In this document: one piece after another, positions 9,401-17,000 of the stretch | Layout of the letters: each line of letters opens with the position of its first letter | Position numbering within the stretch: the stretch's first letter is position 1 | The notes under the pieces: model-generated | Database searches by the model: none | Told to the model about the DNA's origin: nothing | What the model saw: only the letters and a program-made list of their open reading frames with translations | Assembly: GCA_002317325.1 (NCBI GenBank) | Contig: DCJB01000099.1 | Span: forward strand, 1,197 to 40,770 | DNA length: 39,574 nucleotides | DNA from: Bacteroidales bacterium UBA1711 | Lineage (GTDB): Bacteria; Bacteroidota; Bacteroidia; Bacteroidales; P3 | Direction: 5' to 3' | Made by a program: the position numbers and the translations under genes

Positions 9401-9468
9401 CCCCCTGCCCCACAGGACTCATCGGCCCCGTGGCGCTGGGCCGGGCAGTCCCCGCCCTTACGCATTAA
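6415..9468 (+). CDS. GH106-like glycoside hydrolase (probable alpha-L-rhamnosidase)
   Basis: Exported enzyme of 1017 residues. A type I signal peptide (MKWKIVLALYLLFCTQPAMS) is followed by the GH106 opening, RPWIRWWWNGDMVDSNEL and GIGGVEI, near residues 98-130. The barrel core contains DSMELEGSNW, VSAEEMTN and WHGFNYMPP. The C-terminal ~110 residues form a jelly-roll, with DLGQVCDIGELRLNG and GENTIEIAVTTRLNN. The family mainly removes alpha-L-rhamnose from rhamnogalacturonans and plant glycosides. A GH28 gene starts 19 bases downstream, which supports a pectic substrate. Oddly, about 75 residues between signal peptide and barrel (residues 22-96) are Arg/Gly-rich and do not look like a conserved domain. 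Exact specificity is inferred. Confidence 0.85.
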   Translation: MKWKIVLALYLLFCTQPAMSRGWEAVRDTRDYPRGIGYLTPGHYEVTEGKAPDGSSVRGRRKAGRERICDETEKKRCRNGAEAVLKRPGRGRWEDCRPWIRWWWNGDMVDSNELKRELQVLHRAGIGGVEINPIEFPSKRCDALGQQPLEWLGEEWTACLAAALREARRLGMGCDLLVGSGWPFGMESLAMEERAQVMLTLAVPFAGDTVLTKEELFEAADPQVTVPNSDRRFELVGLTLTPDSISSISEAVPLPSGDTIAAGSPDGSKRMLYALIRCRSFASVINGAPGASGPIVDHFNRRAVRRFLDRMSQTLAGRLGPMKQWLRAYFMDSMELEGSNWTDDMAAEFERRRGYDLMPWLPFTMFKTGRLGEVASYTYGARQGEQFRQEVARVRHDFELTKAELLRERCTETFAAWCREQGVASRAQAYGRGFFPLQSSLCIDIPEGESWTTNYLRHRVGYEMGDEDYRRGRAYTMIDKYVSSAAHQSGRRLVSAEEMTNTYMLFNTPLELLKAGSDMSAFSGITHSVWHGFNYMPPSAPFPGWVQYGSYYNERNTWWPFFRRLNDYRARMSFALREAQPSSPIAILLPTDEMWGELGVQTEPFPNYPKGSKYNIPQLLWEAVHKNGGGCDFVSPLQLKESRCGDSLLRVGEAAYRLFILPDLSNLDSTALERLAQFAEGGGRVVCLGGIPNRRQPSAAAANPLAAAALSGRVVTEPLPADGAYLEYYALLQERLGLPHSVGVSRPDRFLLHNHLTTSGGHLFLFSNAHLDQCIETRLQFEPSVWQGRSAWVLDCADGLRQAAAIDSGSLTLRLGPAESLLLLFTLPGTDSSLLEAFPIDTAGRLYTATTRQPLLFPDSAATVPLPIGQWQVSLQHALLTETTDTLLTRLDDLAQVGFPHFAGTAVYTARFTLDTLAGAEWIDLGQVCDIGELRLNGRTLGIRWFGRHRWAIPPGLLHRGENTIEIAVTTRLNNYARSLTEDKVVQHFVLKRNIPPCPTGLIGPVALGRAVPALTH

Positions 9469-9487
9469 CACCCCCCAACCCATACCC

Positions 9488-11494
9488 ATGAAAAGAGCAA
9501 TCCTCATCCTTGTGCTGACACTCGGCAACTTCGTTGCCCCCGCAGCGGCTCAGACCCTTTCGGTGGCCGACTTCGATGCCTGTGCCGACGGAACCACCCT
9601 CTGCACCCGTCCCATCCAGGCCGCCATAGACTCCGCTGCGGCACGCTATTCAGCCCTCGGCACACCGCAGGTGGTCGGCGTTCCCGCCGGCACCTACCTC
9701 GTCGGAAGCCTCTACCTCAAGAGCGGCGTCACCCTCCACTTGGAGGAAGGCGCCCTGCTGCTCGGCTCCACCAACCCCTTCGACTATGTGAAAGACCCCG
9801 ACATCCGCTGGACAGCCATGCTCTTTGCCGTGCGGCAGCACCACATCGGCCTCACGGGCAAAGGCACAATCGACGGCCGCGGCTGGGAGGCGGCCCAGCA
9901 GGTGATGGAAAACATCCACAAAGGGCTGGTCAAAGACCCCCTCCGCTATGACCGTCCCGACGGTTCCAACCGTCCCGAACTCATCCACTTCCTCGGCTGC
10001 GACCAAGTGGAGGTCAGCGGCATCACCCTCAAAGACCCCGCCAGCTGGTGCCAGCAGTATGAGCTGTGCTCCCACCTCCTCATCGACGGCATCAGGGTTG
10101 ATGCCAAGTGCTTTTGGAACAACGACGGGCTCGACATCGTTGATTGCCGCGAAGTGGTGGTGCGCAACTGCTACATTGATGCCTCCGACGACGCCTACTG
10201 CTTCAAGAGCCACCATACCGACGGTGTGAGCGAGAACGTGTTGGTGGAGAACTGCGTCGGCCGCTCCTCGGCCAACGGCATCAAGTTCGGCACCGCCACC
10301 CGCGGCACCTTCCGCCACTTTGTCTTCCGCAATAATGAGATTCGCGACACCTACCGCAGCGCCATCACCATAGCCTCCGTTGATGGGGCCTCGGTGCAGG
10401 ACATAGTGGTCGATGGGCTCCGCTGCATCCACACCGGCAACCCCTTCTTCCTGCGCTTCTCGCCCCGAAACAGCGGCACCGTCGGCCCCGCCCTCCGCGA
10501 CATCGTCATCCGCAACCTCTATGCCGAAGTGCCTTTCGACAAGCCTGATGCCGGCTACCGCTATGAAGGCCCCGTTGAGGACCAGCCCCGCAATGTCTCG
10601 CCCAGCAGCATCATGGGCTGCCCGGGTATGCGTATCAAGAACGTGCTGTTAGAGAACATCGAAATCACCTATCCCGGAAAGGCCGACACCGCCTACGCCT
10701 ACTGCGGCACCTCGCCCGAAGCCCTCGCCGCCATTCCTGAGTGGGAACGCCGCTACCCCGAGTTCTCTATGTGGAAGGAGCTGCCCGCCTGGGGGCTTTT
10801 CGTCCGTCACGCCGACAGCGTCACCCTGCGCAATGTCACCCTGCGTGTAGCCGACTGCGACTACCGCCCGGCACTGGTGGCCGACGACGTGGAGGGCCTG
10901 CTGATTGAGAAATCGCATTTCGACCACTCGGAGCCCTACCGCGAATGCCAAGTGGTGGCCAACAACTGCCGGGGGCTGAAGATACGGCAGTCCGACACCA
11001 AGGCCGCCAGCCGCAAGTCGGCGGCTTCACGCGGCACCTCCGACATCGCCGCTACCGCCTCCGATGTCATACTGGCTCACGACAACACCACCCCCTGCTC
11101 CCAAGGAGCCACACTCTACAGGGCTTCGCTCTATGGCTGCAAAAGCAACGGCAGCACCGTGAACACAGGCTCCTTACAGGCGGCACTCGACCGTATAGGA
11201 ACGCAAGGGGGCGGCACCCTTGTCTTTGAGGTGGGGCGATACCTCACCGGCAGCGTCACCATCCCCCCCAACGTCAACATCCAACTCAACGAAGGAGCCA
11301 TACTTGTGGGGTCGGACAACCCCTTTGACTATCCTCCCGCACCCGACGGCCGCCAGGCCCTGCTCCTTGCCTCCGACGGAGCCTCACCCAAAGTCTGCGG
11401 CCTGGGGCGAATCGAGACCCACGCCGCCCTGCCCGCCGCCCTGCCGGGAACGGTGGAACTCTTGATCGTGCCAACGACCGCACCCGCCAAGTAA
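9488..11494 (+). CDS. GH28 family polygalacturonase-like protein with a duplicated N-cap module at its C-terminus
   Basis: Exported parallel beta-helix enzyme of 668 residues; signal peptide MKRAILILVLTLGNFVAPAAAQ. GH28 landmarks are visible: GKGTIDGRGWE, then WNNDGLDIVD, ASDDAYCFKS and SSANGIKFGT, which correspond to the conserved Asp-bearing motifs and the Gly-rich strand of the active site. Family members cleave galacturonic-acid linkages in pectin, either homogalacturonan or rhamnogalacturonan. The ~80 residues near 548-630 (KSNGSTVNTGSLQAALDRIG, LTGSVTIPPNVNIQLNEGAI, GSDNPFDY) repeat the enzyme's own N-terminal segment (residues ~28-100). The protein therefore ends with a second copy of the beta-helix entry module but no second active site. 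It is co-directional with the GH106 gene and probably in the same operon. Confidence 0.9.
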   Translation: MKRAILILVLTLGNFVAPAAAQTLSVADFDACADGTTLCTRPIQAAIDSAAARYSALGTPQVVGVPAGTYLVGSLYLKSGVTLHLEEGALLLGSTNPFDYVKDPDIRWTAMLFAVRQHHIGLTGKGTIDGRGWEAAQQVMENIHKGLVKDPLRYDRPDGSNRPELIHFLGCDQVEVSGITLKDPASWCQQYELCSHLLIDGIRVDAKCFWNNDGLDIVDCREVVVRNCYIDASDDAYCFKSHHTDGVSENVLVENCVGRSSANGIKFGTATRGTFRHFVFRNNEIRDTYRSAITIASVDGASVQDIVVDGLRCIHTGNPFFLRFSPRNSGTVGPALRDIVIRNLYAEVPFDKPDAGYRYEGPVEDQPRNVSPSSIMGCPGMRIKNVLLENIEITYPGKADTAYAYCGTSPEALAAIPEWERRYPEFSMWKELPAWGLFVRHADSVTLRNVTLRVADCDYRPALVADDVEGLLIEKSHFDHSEPYRECQVVANNCRGLKIRQSDTKAASRKSAASRGTSDIAATASDVILAHDNTTPCSQGATLYRASLYGCKSNGSTVNTGSLQAALDRIGTQGGGTLVFEVGRYLTGSVTIPPNVNIQLNEGAILVGSDNPFDYPPAPDGRQALLLASDGASPKVCGLGRIETHAALPAALPGTVELLIVPTTAPAK

Positions 11495-11552
11495 ACCCAA
11501 GCCCAGCGGGGACAGGCTCGCCAGCAACGTGCAAATAGCGGTACAATGATGG

Positions 11553-11663
11553 TCAGATTAGCGATATAAACTTGGCAACCAGCTGTTCGGCGGGCTGAAT
11601 CAATGGAGCCACATCCTCCTCAGTCAGGTCGAAGTTGTCACTGTAATCGCCTGTTTGCCTCAT
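11553..11663 (-). pseudogene. C-terminal fragment of a HEPN-domain protein
   Basis: Too short to stand alone. The minus strand from an in-frame ATG at 11663 to a TGA at 11553 encodes 36 residues beginning MRQTGDYSDNFDLTEEDV and continuing APLIQPAEQLVAKFISLI. This matches the C-terminal end of HEPN proteins, where a (L/M)RQxGDYxDxFDFTEEDVxPLIxPAExF pattern is usual. The upstream frame hits a stop after a few unrelated residues, so the domain core is missing. HEPN proteins pair with MNT nucleotidyltransferases as toxin-antitoxin systems; no complete partner is present. The remaining ~100 bases up to the purD stop carry another open stretch (including IITRNREEIIASFKRLAHQ) that I cannot place. 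It could be debris of the partner, but that is speculation. Confidence 0.7.
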
Positions 11664-11765
11664 TTTGGTGGGCGAGACGCTTAAAAGACGCTATTATTTC
11701 TTCTCTGTTGCGAGTTATAATCTGACACAATGTGTCCGTTGGACAAGCCACCTGCTTCTGGGAGG

Positions 11766-13079
11766 CTATATCATCATCTTGAGCAGGTCTTGGCCTATGT
11801 CGTGGCGGAAATACTTGCCATCCCAGTTGATTTTGTCGGCCTCCTGATAGGACTTCAGCAGGGCGACGGGCATACTCTGAGCCAGCGAGGTGACGCACAG
11901 CACGCGTCCACCGTTGGTCAGCAGCCGGCCGTCGTTAGAGAGCGTAGTGCCGGCATGGAACACCATGCTGTCCTCCACGTCGCCAATGCCGCCGATGACC
12001 TTCCCCTTCTCATATTTTTCGGGATAGCCCCCCGCCACCAGCATTACGCAGGCCGCCGAGCGTGTATCTACATCAAGTCCAATCTGCTGGAGGTTTCCCT
12101 GCCAGACGTGTTCAAACAGTTCGACCACGTCGCTTTTGATGCGTGGAAAGACGCTTTCGGTCTCCGGGTCGCCCATGCGAGCGTTATACTCAATCACATA
12201 CGGGTCAAGTTCGCCCGTCTGCTCGTTGGCGACAGCCATCAGCCCCACAAAGATGAAGCCCTTATAGCGGATGCCGTCGTGCAGAAGTCCCTTTACGGTG
12301 GGCTGGACAATGCGTTCCTCCACTTTCTGCATAAAGGCGGCATCGGCAAAATGCACAGGGCTCACCGACCCCATGCCGCCTGTATTGAGCCCCGTGTCGC
12401 CCTCGCCTATACGCTTGTAGTCCTTGGCCGAGGGGAGGATGTGGTAGTGCTTGCCGTCGGTGAGCACAAAGACGCTCAGTTCCACGCCCGAGAGAAACTC
12501 CTCCACTATCACTTTGGCCGAGGCATCGCCGAACTTGCCATGTACGAGCATATTGGACAGTTCGTCACAGGCCTGCTTCAAGTTGTCGAGAATCAGCACC
12601 CCTTTGCCGGCGGCCAGTCCGTCAGCCTTCAGGACGTAGGGGGGGCGCAGCGAGGAGAGGTATCGTTTGCCGGCTTCAATGGTCTCGGCGGTGAATGTTC
12701 GGTGCCCGGCGGTGGGGATAGCATGGCGAGCCATGAAGTCCTTTGCATAGTCCTTGCTTCCCTCCAGCTGGGCACCTGCCCGATTGGGGCCTATCACCTT
12801 CACATTCTTCAGCCCCGGGGTCTCGGCAAAAAAGTCGGTGATTCCCGCCACCAAGGGGGCCTCTGGGCCCACAACCATCATCTGCACGTCGTTTTTCAGC
12901 ACAAAATCCTTTACCGAGGGGAAGTCCAGCGCGTCTAACCCCACATTGGCGCACTTAGGCACCAACGCTGTTCCGGGATTGCCAGGTGCAACAAAAAGCC
13001 GCGTACAGCGGTCGCTCGAAGCAATCTTGACGGCCATGGCGTGTTCGCGGCCGCCCGAACCAAGCAAAAGTATATTCAT
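11766..13079 (-). CDS. purD: Phosphoribosylamine-glycine ligase
   Basis: Joins glycine to 5-phosphoribosylamine with ATP to give GAR, the second step of purine synthesis. The protein is 437 residues, about the usual size. The N-terminal Rossmann-like part opens MNILLLGSGGREHA and contains FVAPGNPGT and VVGPEAPLVAGI. The ATP-grasp core follows with PPYVLKADGLAAGKGV, VEEFLSGVELSVFVL, GLNTGGMGSVSP and EYNARMGDPETE. It closes with the purD C-terminal domain. Promoter element TATCTTTG (minus strand, 13189-13182) lies about 100 bases upstream, at the edge of the IS remnant. No neighbouring purine genes are present. Start and identity are secure. Confidence 0.97.
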   Translation of the reverse strand: MNILLLGSGGREHAMAVKIASSDRCTRLFVAPGNPGTALVPKCANVGLDALDFPSVKDFVLKNDVQMMVVGPEAPLVAGITDFFAETPGLKNVKVIGPNRAGAQLEGSKDYAKDFMARHAIPTAGHRTFTAETIEAGKRYLSSLRPPYVLKADGLAAGKGVLILDNLKQACDELSNMLVHGKFGDASAKVIVEEFLSGVELSVFVLTDGKHYHILPSAKDYKRIGEGDTGLNTGGMGSVSPVHFADAAFMQKVEERIVQPTVKGLLHDGIRYKGFIFVGLMAVANEQTGELDPYVIEYNARMGDPETESVFPRIKSDVVELFEHVWQGNLQQIGLDVDTRSAACVMLVAGGYPEKYEKGKVIGGIGDVEDSMVFHAGTTLSNDGRLLTNGGRVLCVTSLAQSMPVALLKSYQEADKINWDGKYFRHDIGQDLLKMMI

Positions 13080-13181
13080 ATCGCTACCAAAAATAATTGA
13101 CTGTTTAACAAAACCATATTACAATCCACAGCGTCTCGGCGGCGCTTATGCATTGCCAGGCCGCCCCTCACTTTCACGTTG

Positions 13182-13189
13182 CAAAGATA
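13182..13189 (-). promoter_or_regulatory. TAnnTTTG promoter element for purD
   Basis: Minus-strand TATCTTTG preceded by an A-rich run, about 100 bases before the purD ATG. It belongs to the Bacteroidota -7 consensus class. It also coincides with the left edge of the transposase remnant, so it may be native to purD or supplied by the IS end. Confidence 0.6.
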
Positions 13190-13205
13190 CAACTTTTTTT
13201 TGTTC

Positions 13206-14140
13206 TACATAGACTTCATCCGCCCCCCCGACGGGGGCAATGTGCCAAACTGTGTGGAAAAATACGAGACGATGCGCAAGCTGAAAGACCCGCGGGTCAG
13301 GGGCAGATGCTCGCACAGCCTGACCGACGTGGAGGTGCTGACGGTGCTGGCCGTCATCTGCGGGGCCGAGTCCTAAGATTCGGTAGAGGAGTTCGGCAAT
13401 GCGTTCCGCGACCAGCTGAAGGGGCGGCCCAGCCTCGCCAACGGGATACTGTCCCACGACACAATCAATGGCGATACTAGAACTGCTGGACAAGCTTTTC
13501 CTCAGCGGCGCCATCGTCACGATTGATGCCATGGGGACGCAGACCGTCATCGCCCAAAAGATACTGGACGGCAAGGCCGACTACATCCTGGCGCTCAAGG
13601 GCAACCAAGGGACGCTGAGGGAGGATGCCGAGCATCTGACGAACGCCGGCCGGCCCGTGGCCGAGACTGAGGACGTGGACAAGGGCCACGGCCGGGTCGA
13701 GACCCGCAGGTGCCAGGCCTACCTGCCAGACGAGTTGCTCAGGACGGTTCACGACTGGCCCGGCCTCAGGACGGTCGTCAAGGTCACGGCGACGAGGTTC
13801 GCCACCTCCACCGGCGACGCCTCCGCCGAGGCGCGCTACCACATCAGCAGCCTCGGCCCCGGGCAGCCTTTCAACGAGCTCATACGCAGCCACTGGGGCG
13901 TGGAAAACTCGCTGCACTGGGTTCTCGACATGGCCTTCCGCGAAGACGCCCAGCACAAGCGGGCGGGCCACTCCGCACAGAACTCCGCCCTCGTCAGGGA
14001 AGTTCGCTCTCAACATCCTCAAGACAGACAAGGGAAAGGGCAGCATCGCCACCAAGAGGCTCAGGGCCGGCTGGAACATCAACTACCTCATATCGACATT
14101 TGATGCGTTTGCCCTGTTGCTGAAACGAAAAATACTTCCT
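13206..14140 (+). pseudogene. Decayed ISAs1-family transposase
   Basis: The frame reads as an ISAs1-type DDE transposase (KDPRVRGRCSHSLTDVEVL, TVLAVICGAES, then GAIVTIDAMGTQT, ADYILALKGNQGTL, ELIRSHWGVENSLHWVLDM) but is broken three ways. A TAA at 13374-13376 replaces the Tyr/Phe-type codon before DSVEEFG. Near 13468 the sequence jumps from SHDTIN directly to AILELLDKLF, losing roughly 100 residues including the first catalytic Asp region. An extra G in the run at 13997-13999 shifts the frame, after which the expected KFALNILKTDKGKGS continues to about 14140 in another frame. It cannot encode an active transposase. It separates purD from the restriction-modification genes. Confidence 0.88.
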
Positions 14141-14157
14141 ACCTCAAAAATAATGCG

Positions 14158-14165
14158 TATCTTTG
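14158..14165 (+). promoter_or_regulatory. TAnnTTTG promoter element reading towards the methyltransferase gene
   Basis: Plus-strand TATCTTTGCAC just beyond the transposase remnant, preceded by an A-rich stretch (CAAAAATAATGCG). It would give a leader of about 220 bases before the ATG at 14395, unusually long. I see no convincing small gene in 14170-14394, only a 34-codon frame from 14175 with no recognisable features. A nearer, non-consensus promoter may exist. Confidence 0.5.
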
Positions 14166-14394
14166 CACCGCAAAATGATTGTGAAATTGACAATAGGAAG
14201 GCGAGGTTGTTCTGCATATTTTCCATGTCACTACTGTTGGAGACCGCGTTACTATTTGAGTGGAGCGGACAAACTGTAGTGTAGAAGGAAGAATATGTAC
14301 AAGCCATCTTTGCTGAATTTTTCACTACCACCTCCCGTTACACATTCCATACAAGTAACTAATTTACGATAATCTGTATCTTATTCTCCGAAAT

Positions 14395-16266
14395 ATGGCA
14401 ACAGAGTGTAAATATCGACAGCACGAATCGGGTCAAAATACGCCCTCCCCTGCCAGTACGGCTTATTCCCGTACAGAATGTGAGGCGAACATTTTCCATT
14501 TCGTTGACAACAAAGACTGCAAGATTCTTCTCGGGACGTACAGGGATGAAAAAAAACAGTTGGAATGGATTCTCGGCAAGCAGCCATCGCGTTATGAGAA
14601 ACTGTACAATGTGCGAATAAATGAAGACCTTTTCTCGGTTCGCAACGGCAGCATTCAGTCCACTGAGACCCCAGATTATGTCCTCATCTATGACTATCAG
14701 GATGTTCAGAACAATTACCATCTGTTCCCGTGCGTTTCATCCTCGCTGAAAAACCAAGAGGATATGCTTGCCCTACAGTATCCAGACCCACAAGGCAGTT
14801 ATGTCGTATATTTGTTGGGCGACGAGATACAATCAGAAGGCATTAATGTTGCTGAACTGCTCAGAGAAAAGAGAAGGCCGGGTGCTACTGACTATGCTCC
14901 GATGCTGCTTAGTGGCGGCGACATATCTGTCCATACCGATGTCTCTCTTCAACCATCCCGAATATCAAGTTTGACACACAACAAAAGGGTGCTAAGGTTT
15001 ATTGATCTATTTGCCGGAATCGGGGGCATCCGCTGCGGCCTGGAACAGGCAGCAAGGGAAAAAGGATTTGAACCCGTATGTGTATTCACGTCAGAAATAA
15101 AGCCGTATGCCGTCAAGGTACTGCATGACAATCATCCCACCGAAACAATAACAGGAGACATAACGAAAGTGAATACAAAGAACATTCCCGACTTTGATAT
15201 TCTTTGTGCAGGGTTTCCCTGTCAGGCTTTTAGTTCGGCAGGCAAGCGACAGGGGTTCGCAGACACAAGGGGGACGATGTTCTTTGAAGTTGAGAGAATA
15301 TTAAGGGACAAGCGACCGCAAGGATTCATTCTGGAAAATGTAGAAGGGCTTGTAAACCACGATGGAGGCAACACACTGAGAGTGATAACCAACAGGCTTG
15401 CCGCACTGAACTATCACTATACCTTCCGAATCCTCAATTCGAGGTATTTTGGCGTTCCGCAGGAACGCAAACGGATCTACATAGTAGGCTGCATATCGGG
15501 CAAACCCGATTTGGATAACTTTCCTGTAGAAGAAAGTTGTTTGAGCGACATACTCGAAACTGGCAGGCCAACGATTGAAACGCCATTTATCAGAAATCTC
15601 TTGAAACATTTTAAAGTAGAAGAGCTCTATGGCAAGTCTATCAAAGATAAACGCGGCGGAAATACGAACATACACAGCTGGGATCTTGAGACCAAGGGTC
15701 CAGTGAGCAAGGAACAGAAAAGGCTTCTTGATGCCATTCTCACCGAGAGGCGAAAGAAGAAATGGGCAGAGATAATCGGCATTGACTGGATGGATGGGAT
15801 GCCCCTAACGGAGGAGCAAATCCGTTCATTCTATCAGGCATCTAACCTCCACGAACTGCTGGAGGACTTGACTGAAAAGGGGTACTTAAAATATGAACAC
15901 CCTAAAAAACTAATCAGGGAACACAACGAGGGAAACATCACAACAACCCGAAGAGAGTATGATACAACAAAGCCAAAGGGATATAACATCGTGGCCGGAA
16001 AGTTGAGTTTTGAGATAAACAAGGTGCTGTCGCCAAAAGATGTTGCCCCAACTCTTGTTGCAATGGATATGCAGAAGCTCTATGTTGTTGACAATGGAGG
16101 TTTGCGAAAGCTGACACTGCGAGAAGGACTGAGAATCTGCGGATACCCCAATTCAATCAAATTTGAAGTCAGCGAGAAGGATGGCTTTGACTTACTTGGC
16201 AATACAGTTGTCGTACCTGTCATCAAGGCTGTGGCAACCCGATTACTCGAACTCGTAAAAATATAG
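14395..16266 (+). CDS. C5-cytosine DNA methyltransferase of a type II restriction-modification system
   Basis: Methylates cytosine in the site cut by the neighbouring endonuclease. The 623 residues split into an unplaced N-terminal region (1-200) and a complete C5-MTase. Motifs in the MTase: I FIDLFAGIGGIR (~202-213), IV with catalytic Cys in AGFPCQAFSSAGKRQGF (~271-287), VI LENVEGL (~312), VIII YFGVPQERKRIYIVG (~350), and IX-X ending LRICGYPNSIKF and GNTVVVPV (~602). The interval between VIII and IX, about 220 residues, is the target-recognition region and is large. The extra 200-residue N-terminus is not needed for methylation and is unexplained. The endonuclease gene begins 5 bases after the stop codon. 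The gene is visibly AT-richer than the flanking chromosome. Confidence 0.93.
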   Translation: MATECKYRQHESGQNTPSPASTAYSRTECEANIFHFVDNKDCKILLGTYRDEKKQLEWILGKQPSRYEKLYNVRINEDLFSVRNGSIQSTETPDYVLIYDYQDVQNNYHLFPCVSSSLKNQEDMLALQYPDPQGSYVVYLLGDEIQSEGINVAELLREKRRPGATDYAPMLLSGGDISVHTDVSLQPSRISSLTHNKRVLRFIDLFAGIGGIRCGLEQAAREKGFEPVCVFTSEIKPYAVKVLHDNHPTETITGDITKVNTKNIPDFDILCAGFPCQAFSSAGKRQGFADTRGTMFFEVERILRDKRPQGFILENVEGLVNHDGGNTLRVITNRLAALNYHYTFRILNSRYFGVPQERKRIYIVGCISGKPDLDNFPVEESCLSDILETGRPTIETPFIRNLLKHFKVEELYGKSIKDKRGGNTNIHSWDLETKGPVSKEQKRLLDAILTERRKKKWAEIIGIDWMDGMPLTEEQIRSFYQASNLHELLEDLTEKGYLKYEHPKKLIREHNEGNITTTRREYDTTKPKGYNIVAGKLSFEINKVLSPKDVAPTLVAMDMQKLYVVDNGGLRKLTLREGLRICGYPNSIKFEVSEKDGFDLLGNTVVVPVIKAVATRLLELVKI

Positions 16267-16271
16267 CAATC

Positions 16272-17000
16272 ATGGCTAAGATTACGGCAGAACAAGTATA
16301 TGACCGGCTTTTAAACTTTGACAAGATATTAGAGCAGCGGGGGCAAATAAGGTTCTTCCTCGGTGATGTCAGCATTGTTGTCAGACAGCGCGATGTGGTG
16401 GGTAGTATTATGCAGGAGTGGCTTGAAGGGTGGCTGAGGAAGAACAACTACGACTACTCGCCGAACCCCAACACGCAAATGCCTCCTGACATTTATTTGG
16501 ACACTGACAACAGAGAGGAGAACCTCTTGGAGGTAAAAGCATTCAACTATTTGGCTTCGCCAGGCTTCGACATTGCTGATTTCCGTGCTTTTCAAGAGGA
16601 AATTATAGAAAAGCCATATATGTTGCACGTGAAGTATCTCATCTTTGGATATAGTATGACAGAGGACGGCATTGTCACTATCTGCGGTATATGGCTAAAG
16701 AACGTATGGGAGATATGCCGCGCCATGAGCAATTACCCGCTTAATCTCCAGGTGAAGGACAATGTCATTCACAAGATAAGGCCTGCAAAATGGTATGGTT
16801 CAAGTTCAAACTATCCTCCATTTGAGTGTTTGGAGGACTTTGTGTCTGCCATTGACGAAACCGTCTTTCGCAACCCAAAAACAAGAGACATTTCGGGTAC
16901 TTGGTGTTCACGGTTCGTTGATGCATATAGGCAGCAATACGGTAGAACACTCCAAATCCCTCGATGGAACGAGATTAAGGACAGGTATGTAAGGCAATAG
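16272..17000 (+). CDS. NgoBV/NlaIV-like type II restriction endonuclease
   Basis: A 242-residue protein that I read as the NgoBV family (enzymes of GGNNCC specificity such as NgoBV and NlaIV), from the pattern FLGDVSIVVRQRDVVG, IMQEWLEGWL, NTQMPPDIYL, LLEVKAFN, PGFDIADFRAF, KPYMLHVKYLIFGY and IHKIRPAKWY. The PD-(D/E)XK site is visible as Asp73 in MPPD and Glu87-x-Lys89 in LEVKAF. Position directly behind a C5-methyltransferase gene fits a restriction partner. The recognition sequence is inferred from family only. Low GC relative to neighbours and the adjacent IS remnant suggest horizontal arrival. Confidence 0.85.
   Translation: MAKITAEQVYDRLLNFDKILEQRGQIRFFLGDVSIVVRQRDVVGSIMQEWLEGWLRKNNYDYSPNPNTQMPPDIYLDTDNREENLLEVKAFNYLASPGFDIADFRAFQEEIIEKPYMLHVKYLIFGYSMTEDGIVTICGIWLKNVWEICRAMSNYPLNLQVKDNVIHKIRPAKWYGSSSNYPPFECLEDFVSAIDETVFRNPKTRDISGTWCSRFVDAYRQQYGRTLQIPRWNEIKDRYVRQ

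Noticed and set aside
14175..14279. 34-codon frame before the methyltransferase gene as a possible controller (C) protein
   Set aside because: Too short, no helix-turn-helix pattern, no typical C-box repeats seen.
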